Shown: piece after piece, positions 43,972-53,117 of the stretch
How the letters are laid out: the number at the start of each line of letters is the position of its first letter
How positions within the stretch are numbered: position 1 is the first letter of the stretch
Origin: Xanthobacter autotrophicus
GTDB lineage: Bacteria > Pseudomonadota > Alphaproteobacteria > Rhizobiales > Xanthobacteraceae
DNA: 64,000 bases
Direction of reading: 5' to 3'
Assembly (NCBI RefSeq): GCF_005871085.1
Contig: NZ_VAUP01000038.1
Span: forward strand, 1 to 64,000
Translations under genes and position numbers: made by a program
Notes under the pieces: model-generated
Seen by the model: the letters and a program-made list of their open reading frames with translations, nothing else
Database searches by the model: none
Told to the model about the DNA's origin: nothing

Positions 43972-44445
43972 TCACGCCACCAGCGGCACCACGGCGGCAT
44001 TGAGCAGGGTGGCCGCCTCGCGCGGGTTGAGCCGCACCTGAAGCCCGCGCTGGCCCCCGTTGATGAAGACCGTATCGTGGTGGATGGCCTGCTCTTCCAT
44101 GGCGGCGGGCACCTTCTTCATCTGCCCGAACGGGCTGATGCCGCCCACCTTGTAGCCGCTCATGCGCTCCGCGTCGGCCGGCTTCATCATCTGGGCGGAC
44201 TTGCCGCCGAACGCGGCGGCGAGCTTCTTCATGGAGACCTCGTGGTCCGACGGCACGATCACGCACACCGCCTTGCCGTCCACCAGCGCCATCAGCGTCT
44301 TCAGCACGCGCTCGGGTGTTTCCCCCAGGGCCTCGGCGGCCTGGATGCCGATGCGGTCCGCGTCGGGGTCATAATCGTAGCTGTGCACGGTGAAGGCGAT
44401 CTTCGCCTGTTCCAGCGTCTTGGTGGCCCGCGTCGCCTTCGACAT
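43972..44445 (-). CDS. ybaK: Cys-tRNA(Pro)/Cys-tRNA(Cys) deacylase, YbaK/EbsC type
   Basis: Editing enzyme that removes cysteine misattached to tRNA-Pro. Length is 157 residues, the full stand-alone domain. It has TLEQAKIAFTVHSYDYDPD, VLKTLMALVDGKAVCVIVPS, the catalytic-site Lys region EVSMKKLAAAFGGKSAQMM and YKVGGISPFGQMKKVPAAM near the C-terminus, all typical. The ATG at 44445 has AGGA 9 nt upstream. It stands alone, with a long hairpin about 180 bp upstream. Confidence 0.93.
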   Translation of the reverse strand: MSKATRATKTLEQAKIAFTVHSYDYDPDADRIGIQAAEALGETPERVLKTLMALVDGKAVCVIVPSDHEVSMKKLAAAFGGKSAQMMKPADAERMSGYKVGGISPFGQMKKVPAAMEEQAIHHDTVFINGGQRGLQVRLNPREAATLLNAAVVPLVA

Positions 44446-44756
44446 CCCGATACATCCTGTCCCCATCCGGTCCGCGCCCATGTTGGTCCGCGCGGAGGAA
44501 CTTGGGAAGATGCTGGGCCGGTCACGCGGGTCGAACGCCGGTACCGTTGTGCGGGAATCTACAGTGTCGGGCCGGCGGATTTCACCTCCGTGAACGCGCG
44601 GACCGCGCCCTGATGACCAAACAGGAGCGCCCCGCCGATGGACGGCTTCCGTGGGGGGACCGGAAGCCGTCCATCCGCGGGGCGTGCCCGTGGGGTCTGT
44701 GGTTGGAATGCCTGCCCGGGCGGCCTCAGGTCCGACCGCCCTGGGCGGGCCGAGCC
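44446..44756. other. 311-bp intergenic region holding a long hairpin
   Basis: Lies between ybaK and the 80-residue exported protein gene, both on the minus strand. It contains the inverted repeat at 44628-44684 and otherwise nothing recognised. Confidence 0.5.
44628..44684. repeat. Long inverted repeat (about 23-bp stem)
   Basis: GATGGACGGCTTCC (44637-44650) and GGAAGCCGTCCATC (44662-44675) pair perfectly around an 11-base G-rich loop. Flanking CGCCCCG and CGGGGCG extend the stem after a small mismatch. No T-tract on either side, so it is not a classic terminator. Confidence 0.8.
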
Positions 44757-44999
44757 TCAGCCGTTGCCGAGGCCGCGGTCGCCCTGCTCCAGGAACAGGC
44801 GGTCCTGCTCGGTGATGGTCTGCTGGTCCTTCTGGCCGGAGAGGACGTGGAAGGGCTTGGCAGCATTGCTGTTCTGGTGGGTGGCGGGGGCATAGGCGCG
44901 GGGCGTCTCCCGCGAGGTGTTCTGGCCATTCTCCTGGGCCATGGCGGCGGTGGAGGTGAGGGCGAGAGCCGAAACGGCGGCGATGATCAGATGACGCAT
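44757..44999 (-). CDS. Small exported protein divergent from a two-component system
   Basis: An 80-residue protein: signal peptide (MRHLIIAAVSALALTSTAAM, cleavage after AMA) and a mature peptide of about 60 residues, polar and rich in Gln/Asn/Thr (QENGQNTSRETPRAYAPATH, DQQTITEQDRLFLEQGD). It has no Cys and no membrane segment; a small periplasmic protein. AAGGAAG lies 6 nt before the ATG. It is transcribed divergently from the response regulator gene across a 383-bp region, so it may be a target of that system. Family unknown. Confidence 0.68.
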   Translation of the reverse strand: MRHLIIAAVSALALTSTAAMAQENGQNTSRETPRAYAPATHQNSNAAKPFHVLSGQKDQQTITEQDRLFLEQGDRGLGNG

Positions 45000-45382
45000 G
45001 GGACACTTCCTTATGTGACCGGTCTCGATGGAGACGGGCTTGATGTCGAAGCCGGGCGGTGCTGCCCGATGCCCAGACCCTAGGGGGTGCTTGTCGCAGA
45101 ACTGTCCCCGGAAACCGTCGGGTTCGTCGTCAAATGTCGCGTCCGGCGGCCTCGTCACAGGCCGATACATTCGCGGGCGGCGACGCCGGTCGAGGGATGG
45201 TGTCAGCCGGGCCGGGCGAGGCGGCAGAGGCGCCAGAAACGGGCCCGGGCAAAGGCGAAAACGGTGGTCCGGGCGCCGGGGAATCGTCCCCGATCGCAAA
45301 TCCGTGAGCGGTTACAGTCTGATACACTTTTGAACTGGGCACCGCGCGCGCTCGGCCTATGGTCCCTGAAGGAGCAGAGGAA
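45000..45382. other. 383-bp divergent promoter region
   Basis: Lies between the 80-residue exported protein gene and the response-regulator gene and must carry both promoters. An AT-richer patch with GGTTACAGTCTGATACACTT sits near 45308-45330, about 55 bp before the regulator start, and could hold its promoter. No direct repeats typical of an OmpR-type site were clear by eye. Confidence 0.45.
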
Positions 45383-46105
45383 ATGGACAGCGCACCCCAC
45401 ATCGCCATCGTGGACGACCATCGCGACATCCGCGATCTGGTCGGCAAATACCTCACCCAGCATGGCTATCGCACCAGCCTCGCGGACAGCGCGGCGGCCC
45501 TGCGGCGTCAGCTGGAGCGCGGGGCCGCGCCCGATCTGGTGGTGCTGGATGTGATGATGCCCGGCGAGGATGGCCTTGCCCTGTGCCGCTTCCTGCGCAG
45601 CACCACCGACCTGCCGGTGATCCTGCTCACCGCCATGGCGGAGGAGACCGACCGCATCGTGGGCCTGGAGATCGGTGCCGACGATTATGTGACCAAGCCG
45701 TTCAGCCCGCGAGAGCTGCTGGCGCGCATCAAGGCGGTGCTGCGCCGTGTCCACAGCCTGCCGCCGCAGAAGGGGCATATCGCCGCCAAGACCGTCCGCT
45801 TCGACCGGTGGAAGCTGGACGTGGGCCGCCGCGAGCTGATGACCGAGGATGACGTGGCCGTGCCCCTGAGCACCGCCGAATTCCGCTTGCTGTGCGCCTT
45901 CCTCGACCATCCCGGCATCGTGCTGAGCCGCGACCAGCTGCTCGACCTCACGGCGGGGCGCGCCGCCGATCCGTTCGACCGCAGCATCGACAACCAGGTC
46001 AGCCGCCTGCGCAAGAAGGTGGAGGCCGATCCCAAGGTGCCGGCCCTCATCAAGACCCACTGGGGCGGCGGCTACAGCCTCACAGCGGAGGTGGAACGCG
46101 CATGA
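45383..46105 (+). CDS. OmpR-family response regulator
   Basis: A 240-residue regulator. The receiver domain has paired acids IAIVDDHRDIR, the phospho-acceptor Asp in LVVLDVMMPGEDG, Thr in ILLTAMAEE and Lys in DDYVTKPFSP. A winged-helix domain follows (FRLLCAFLDHPGIVLSRDQL, SIDNQVSRLRKKVEADP). The ATG at 45383 follows GGAGCAGAGGAA; an upstream ATG at 45359 is less likely. The stop overlaps the kinase start by ATGA. Confidence 0.95.
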   Translation: MDSAPHIAIVDDHRDIRDLVGKYLTQHGYRTSLADSAAALRRQLERGAAPDLVVLDVMMPGEDGLALCRFLRSTTDLPVILLTAMAEETDRIVGLEIGADDYVTKPFSPRELLARIKAVLRRVHSLPPQKGHIAAKTVRFDRWKLDVGRRELMTEDDVAVPLSTAEFRLLCAFLDHPGIVLSRDQLLDLTAGRAADPFDRSIDNQVSRLRKKVEADPKVPALIKTHWGGGYSLTAEVERA

Positions 46106-47580
46106 TCCGCCTGTTCCGGCGCAGCCTCGCCGCGCGCTTCATCTGCTTCACTTTGGTCATTCTTGCGTTGTCGCAGGTGGTGGCCTTCTGCATCTCCTGG
46201 GATCAGCACGGCCAGTCTCTGCGCAAGGTGGCCAAGGGCGAGATGCTGAGCCGCTGCGCCGCGCTGGTGCGGGTGCTGGTAGCGACGCCGCCGTCGCTGC
46301 AAAACGATATCCTGCGCGCCAGCGACACCAGCTTCACCCGCTACTGGATCTCGGCGGCCACCCCCCGGCCGCCCGCCGAGTGGCGCGCCGCCGCCTGGAC
46401 CGAGCTGCGCCGGCCGCTGCCACGGGTCCATCTGCCCGCCCATGTCGGCGCGGGAGAGCCGGAGCCGGTGGTCCAACTGCCCAAGGTGCCGCCCCAGGGG
46501 GGCTCCACCCAATGGATCCCGCTGTCGGCGGAGCTGTGGCCGCTGCCCACCCCGGCCCAGTTCATCTATCTGGATGACGAGAACGGCATGGGCATCGCCG
46601 CCCAGCTGCCCGATGGATCGTGGCTGAACGCGGCCTTCGTCAAGCCCGGGCACGAATGGTTCTGGACTGCGCGGTCGCTCACTTTCCTCGGCGCGGCGGG
46701 CCTGTTCTTCTGCGTCCTCGCGGTGGTCGCCGCGCAGGGCATCACCCGGCCGCTGCGGCGCCTCGCCAATGCGGCGGAAGCCCTCGGCCGGGGCGAGAAG
46801 ATCGATCCCCTGCCGGAGAGCGGCCCGGACGACGTGACCGCCATCGCCTTCAACCGCATGCAGGAGCGCCTGACGCGCTTCGTGGACGACCGCACCCGCA
46901 TGTTCGCGGCCCTGAGCCACGATTTGCGGACGCCGCTCACCTCCCTGCGCCTGCGCGCCGAATTCGTCGCTGACGACGACCTGCGGGAGAAGATGCTCGG
47001 CACCATCGCCGAGATCCAGGGCATGGCGGAGGCAAGCCTGGCCTTCGTGCGGGCCGAGGCCACCGCCGAGACCACCCGCACGGTGGAAGTGTCGGCTCTG
47101 GTGGAGAGCTTGTGCGACGACCTCGCCGAGATCGGCTGGGACGTGACGTTCGAGGACTCCCCCAAGGTCGGCTGCCGCTGCCGGCCGGATGCGGTGCGCC
47201 GCGCCTGCCGCAACTTGGTGGAGAACGCGGTTCGCTACGGCGAGCGGGCGCGGGTGCGGGTGGAGCGCAGCGGCGATGCCGCCCTCATCGTGGTGGAGGA
47301 CGATGGGCCGGGTATCGCCGAGGAATTGCAGGAGCAGGTGTTCGCTCCCTTCTTCCGGCTGGAAAGCTCCCGGTGCCGGGAGACCGGCGGCCACGGCCTT
47401 GGCCTTGCCATCGTGCGTACCGTCGCGCGCCGCCACGGCGGCGACGTGACCCTCGCCAACCGGGCGGGCGGGCTCACCGCCGTCTTCAGCCTGCCCCTCG
47501 CCGGCCATGGGGCTGTGCTGGAGACCGAGCCTGCGGCGCGACCGGAGCGAGTGCCGCAGGGCCTGGCCGCGACCTCGTGA
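46102..47580 (+). CDS. Sensor histidine kinase (EnvZ-like)
   Basis: Partner of the preceding regulator. Length is 492 residues: N-terminal helix (FICFTLVILALSQVVAFCIS), a periplasmic domain of about 160 residues that is Pro-rich, a second helix (LTFLGAAGLFFCVLAVVAAQ), HAMP (GITRPLRRLANAAEALGRGE), dimerisation domain with His273 in ALSHDLRTPLTSLRL, and the ATPase domain with NLVENAVRYGE, DDGPGIAEE and GGHGLGLAIV. All catalytic boxes are present. It is translationally coupled to the regulator. The periplasmic sensor is not similar to any I recognise, so the signal is unknown. Confidence 0.95.
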   Translation: MIRLFRRSLAARFICFTLVILALSQVVAFCISWDQHGQSLRKVAKGEMLSRCAALVRVLVATPPSLQNDILRASDTSFTRYWISAATPRPPAEWRAAAWTELRRPLPRVHLPAHVGAGEPEPVVQLPKVPPQGGSTQWIPLSAELWPLPTPAQFIYLDDENGMGIAAQLPDGSWLNAAFVKPGHEWFWTARSLTFLGAAGLFFCVLAVVAAQGITRPLRRLANAAEALGRGEKIDPLPESGPDDVTAIAFNRMQERLTRFVDDRTRMFAALSHDLRTPLTSLRLRAEFVADDDLREKMLGTIAEIQGMAEASLAFVRAEATAETTRTVEVSALVESLCDDLAEIGWDVTFEDSPKVGCRCRPDAVRRACRNLVENAVRYGERARVRVERSGDAALIVVEDDGPGIAEELQEQVFAPFFRLESSRCRETGGHGLGLAIVRTVARRHGGDVTLANRAGGLTAVFSLPLAGHGAVLETEPAARPERVPQGLAATS

Positions 47581-47810
47581 CCTGAGGCGGGGGCCGGCCG
47601 TCCCAAAGGTCGGCTCGCAAGGGTCGGCTCGTCCGCAGCTTCCCCTGACCTGTCATGGGGTTGCGCCCGGATGGGGCCGGCCGCGGCGGGCGGCGTGCCG
47701 GCGATGGCGAGGCATGGCGAGGAGCTGGCATGGCCTGCGCGCCCTTTCCCGCAGGCGCCTGATGGCCTATTTGCGCGCACAAGCTCCCCATCTCCCCGAG
47801 ATCCCCGCGC

Positions 47811-49433
<1,623 letters not shown>

Positions 49434-49437
49434 CGCC

Positions 49438-49466
49438 AACGGCCTCGGTCAGGGACCGAGGCCGTT
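49438..49466. terminator. Bidirectional hairpin between ABC-F and autotransporter genes
   Basis: AACGGCCTCGGTC and GACCGAGGCCGTT pair perfectly over 13 bp with a three-base loop, 4 bp after the ABC-F stop and about 50 bp after the convergent autotransporter stop. The tail is not T-rich. Confidence 0.75.
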
Positions 49467-49517
49467 CGGGTTGGTGCATATCGCGCCCCGGCTGGATCAG
49501 CCCGGGCGCTCCCGTGC

Positions 49518-52500
49518 TCAGAACTTGTAGGACAGTGTGGCCTTGCCGCCGTTGTCGGTGGCGCCCGAGCCGAACTGGCCGGCATAGACGAGGCCGAGCG
49601 TCGCCTGCGGGGAGAGCTTGATGTCGAGGCCGGCTTCCACCACCGCCGCATCCTCGGCGATGGGCACGCCCGCCACCGTGTAGGCGTCGAACACCGCGAA
49701 GGCGTTGACGGAGGTAGGCGTGGTGTCGCCGAAGGCGTGCCGCCAGCCCAGCGTGCCCCGCGCCACCGCGGCCATGGAGCCGAGGTCGAAGGCGGCGGAG
49801 GCCCGAAGCCCCAGGGTGGTGAAGGTGACGCCGGTGCTCTCGCCGTCCACGGTCAGCGCCGCGATGCCGCCGGTCTCGGTGAAGCCCTGGGTGTCGAGAT
49901 TCACATAGGCGAGATTGGCGAAGGGCTCGAAGGCGACGCCGGCGGCGTTGATCCGCCAGCCCAGCTCGCCGAACACCTGCGCGGTGCCGGCCGTGTAATC
50001 GCCCGAGAGCTGGTCGAACAGGCCGGGGAAGGCGACGGTGCGGGTGCTGGACACATCCTGCCACGTATAAGCCGCGCCGGTGCGCAGGGAGAGCGCCCCC
50101 CAGGCGCTGCCGCCATAAAGGCCCACGTGGTAGTTGTCGCTGCTGCCGGAGGAGGCGCGGTCATCCACCGAGAATGACGTGCCACTGTAGCCGGCGAGGA
50201 CGCCGACGCGCCAGTCGCCCACCGGAGCGTCCGCCCCCACGAGCAGGCCGCCCGTGGAGCTGTCGAGGCTCGCCGCGTTGCCGTCGGTGTCGATGGAGCC
50301 CCAGGAGCCGAAGCCGGTGGCCCAGAACACGAGCCCGTCATGGTTCGGCGCCACCTTGGTGGGCACGCCCTTGACGTAGGCGAGGGCCGGCGCGCTCGCC
50401 GTGGCGACGGCGTCGGTGGCGGCGCGCAGGCGGTCGTTCATGGCGTTGCGCACGAAGCGGCTGTCCTCGATGAACACCGTCTTGGCGCTGGCATAGAGCT
50501 CGCCGGACAGCAGGTCGAAGGCGACGCGGGCGGCGGCGAAGCTCGCCTGGTTGCCCACCGCGAAGGAGAGCGCGCCGTCCGCCGGCAGCCGGTCGAGGGC
50601 GGCGGCGGTGTTGCGCTGGTTGAAGGTGAGGGCGGCGTCGGCGAACTGGGTGGTCTTCTCCACTTCCAGCGCCATGGTGGTGCCGTCGGAGACGAGGCCG
50701 AGGTCGTAGAACGGGGTCAGATAGGTGTCGCCGGTGAGGGCGAAGAGGCCGCTGATGCCGCCCGCGGCGGTGAGCACGGTGTATCGCGTCCCCACCAGGT
50801 AGGGGCCCGAGCCGGAGCGGTCCACGTCGAGCACGGCGCCGGTGGCGATGGTGGCCGCGCCGTCCACGACGGTCTTGTCCGCCGCGCCGGTGGAGGTGTT
50901 CAGCTCCACCGCATAGGTGGAGGTGGACGTGAAGCCGGCGTTGCCGCCCACCGAGAGGGTGCCGATGGAATTGCCCGGCGCCAGCGTGCCGGCCACCGTG
51001 AGGTTGCCGCCGATCTTGCCGTAGCCGCCCAGCGTGCCGGCGCTGTCCACCACCACGTTGCCGCCGAGCACGGTGCTGCCGCCGTCCGCGCCCACCAGCA
51101 GGGTGCCGCCATGGACGGTGGTGAGGCCCTGGAAGCCGGAATCGTCCCCGGTGAGGCGGGTGACGCCGGCATACACGTCGATGGCGCTGGTGGTGCCGGT
51201 GCTGGAGATGTTGGCGGCCAGCTCGTAGGGCGAGATGGCGGTATGGTTGAGGACGAGGGTTCCGGCGCCGTCGCCGAACGCGATGGAGCCCACCTGCAGC
51301 GTGCCCGCCGCGGCCGGTGCATCGGCCGCCGCCGCGCCGATGATGAGGGTGCCGGCGCTGCCCGCGGCGGTCGCGATATCAAGCGTTCCGGTACCGGTCG
51401 CGCCGACCTTCACCACGCCGCCGTCGGTGACGGTGAGGCTGCTGCCGCCGTCGATGTGGAGGCTGGAGCTGTTGCTCCAGATGGATCCGGCGCCCGAGAT
51501 GGTGGCGCTGCTGGCGAACCCGTCCGAGCCCAGATAGCCGTCGGTGTCGGAGACGCTGCCGCCATTGGTGACGTTCAGCGTGCCGGTGCCGTCGATGTGG
51601 AGGCTGGCGCTGTTGCTCCAGGTGGAACCGGTGCCCGAGATCGTGGCGGTACCGCCGAGCCCGTTCGTGCCCACATAGCCGTCCTGGGAGGAGACGCCGC
51701 CGCCGTCGGTGACGGTGAGCGTGCTGCCGCCGTCGATGTGGAGGCTGGCGCTGTTGCTCCAGGTGGAGCCGGTGCCCGAGACCGTGGCCGTTCCGGCGAT
51801 CCCGTTCGAGCCCAGATAGCCGTCCGTGTCGGAGACGCTGCCGCCATCGGTGACGTTCAGCGTGCCGGCTCCGAGATAGCCCACGTAAACCGTGTCGCTG
51901 GACAGGCTCGATCCGGTCCCGGTGATGGTTGCCGTGCCGCTGGCAGAGCCGCCGATATAGGTCGTCGGCGCGGAGGCGGTGGCGCCGTTCTCCACGTTCA
52001 GCGTGCCGGTGCCGAGGAAGCCCACGTACAGCACGGAGCTGCCGGTGATGGAGGATCCCGCCCCGGTGACGGTCGCGGTGCCGTCCTTGAAGCCGCCGAT
52101 GGTGGTGTTGATGGCGGAGACGGAGCCGCCGTCCTCCACGTTCAGCGTGCCGGTGCCGAGGAAGCCCACGTACAGCGTGGAGCCGCTGGAGAGGGAGGAT
52201 CCCGCGCCGGTGACCGTCGCGGCGCCGTCGGTGAAGCCGCCGATGAACACCACCGTCGCGGAGACGCTGGCGCCGTCCTCGATGTTCAGCGTGCCGGAGC
52301 CGAGAAAGCCCGAATACAGGACCGTGGAGGAGAGGGACGACCCGGTCCCGGTGACGGTCGCGGTGCCGGTGGCGAAGGCGCCCACCGAGACGGTCGGCGC
52401 GGAGACGGTGCCGCCGCCTTCCACCGTCAGGCTGCCTTCGTTCAGGAAACCGACCTCGAGCGGAACGGCCAGGTTCCAGTCGGGCGAAACGGCGGGGCTG

Positions 52501-52676
52501 GGGTTCACGTCGCCGGTGGTGGTGACGCTCTGCGCCCAGGCGGTGACTGGCACGACCATGCCGGCGGCCAGCACCGAGGCAGCACTGATTCGCGCTCCGG
52601 CCCGCAGGGCGCGCAACGTCATCGTGCCGCCGATGGCCTTGCGCCCGCGCAGCCGCTCCGTCTTCCCGTTGCCCAT
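49518..52676 (-). CDS. Type V autotransporter with repeat-rich passenger
   Basis: A 1052-residue surface protein. The N-terminus has an extended basic leader and a signal (ISAASVLAAGMVVPVTAWAQ). The passenger holds about eight repeats of about 47 residues (consensus around GTLNVTDGGSVSDT, GTATVTGTGSSLSS), then a PATR-like segment (VHGGTLLVGADGGSTVLGG, VAGTLAPGNSIGTLSVGG). The last 280 residues form the autotransporter barrel (FWATGFGSWGSIDTDGNAAS) ending in TLSYKF. It is probably an adhesin or biofilm protein. The ATG at 52676 is chosen for its G-rich upstream stretch; ATGs at 52694 and 52721 are possible. No protease motif was seen in the passenger. Confidence 0.9.
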   Translation of the reverse strand: MGNGKTERLRGRKAIGGTMTLRALRAGARISAASVLAAGMVVPVTAWAQSVTTTGDVNPSPAVSPDWNLAVPLEVGFLNEGSLTVEGGGTVSAPTVSVGAFATGTATVTGTGSSLSSTVLYSGFLGSGTLNIEDGASVSATVVFIGGFTDGAATVTGAGSSLSSGSTLYVGFLGTGTLNVEDGGSVSAINTTIGGFKDGTATVTGAGSSITGSSVLYVGFLGTGTLNVENGATASAPTTYIGGSASGTATITGTGSSLSSDTVYVGYLGAGTLNVTDGGSVSDTDGYLGSNGIAGTATVSGTGSTWSNSASLHIDGGSTLTVTDGGGVSSQDGYVGTNGLGGTATISGTGSTWSNSASLHIDGTGTLNVTNGGSVSDTDGYLGSDGFASSATISGAGSIWSNSSSLHIDGGSSLTVTDGGVVKVGATGTGTLDIATAAGSAGTLIIGAAAADAPAAAGTLQVGSIAFGDGAGTLVLNHTAISPYELAANISSTGTTSAIDVYAGVTRLTGDDSGFQGLTTVHGGTLLVGADGGSTVLGGNVVVDSAGTLGGYGKIGGNLTVAGTLAPGNSIGTLSVGGNAGFTSTSTYAVELNTSTGAADKTVVDGAATIATGAVLDVDRSGSGPYLVGTRYTVLTAAGGISGLFALTGDTYLTPFYDLGLVSDGTTMALEVEKTTQFADAALTFNQRNTAAALDRLPADGALSFAVGNQASFAAARVAFDLLSGELYASAKTVFIEDSRFVRNAMNDRLRAATDAVATASAPALAYVKGVPTKVAPNHDGLVFWATGFGSWGSIDTDGNAASLDSSTGGLLVGADAPVGDWRVGVLAGYSGTSFSVDDRASSGSSDNYHVGLYGGSAWGALSLRTGAAYTWQDVSSTRTVAFPGLFDQLSGDYTAGTAQVFGELGWRINAAGVAFEPFANLAYVNLDTQGFTETGGIAALTVDGESTGVTFTTLGLRASAAFDLGSMAAVARGTLGWRHAFGDTTPTSVNAFAVFDAYTVAGVPIAEDAAVVEAGLDIKLSPQATLGLVYAGQFGSGATDNGGKATLSYKF

Positions 52677-53117
52677 AAAGCCCCCAACGCCCATCCGAAC
52701 CCTGCCCAGGTTCTGCAACATCCGAACGTATATGCTGCGTCGCGGCGGGCCAATAGCCAGGGGCGGCCCGCAAGTTGAGCTTGGCCATTCCTGAATTGCG
52801 AAAGAGAGTTGCCGGCTGAGGGATGCGCATTCGACAGAATCGGGTTGTATCTCGGGCAGTTACGTCAGGACTCTCCTGGCAAACCACTGGATGAACCTCG
52901 TCGATCGCTTGGTATCATTGGAGCTTGGTCGCAGGTCGGGTGGTCGCGCGTAAGCAATGCTGCGCCGGCTCTACCCGCATTGCGTGCGTTAACGCCTGTG
53001 GAGTCTGTGCTGCCCCCGTGGGCGGCTGCTGGGGTCTCAGGCGGGGTGGGTGGTATTGTCGCAGGTGGGCGGTCCTGTCTTCTGACCCCGCGACAAGGAG
53101 CGCTCCCGCGCTCAGGA
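52677..53117. other. 441-bp region between the autotransporter and exonuclease genes
   Basis: Carries the autotransporter promoter (minus strand, near 52680-52800) and the downstream side of the exonuclease gene. The part around 52900-53050 is AT-richer than its surroundings and has no convincing gene on either strand; open frames here are continuations of frames antisense to the exonuclease gene. Confidence 0.45.

Noticed and set aside
51400-52450. Possible CRISPR-like array because of regularly spaced repeats
   Set aside because: The repeats are in-frame coding units of about 140 bp within an autotransporter gene, with no unique spacers.
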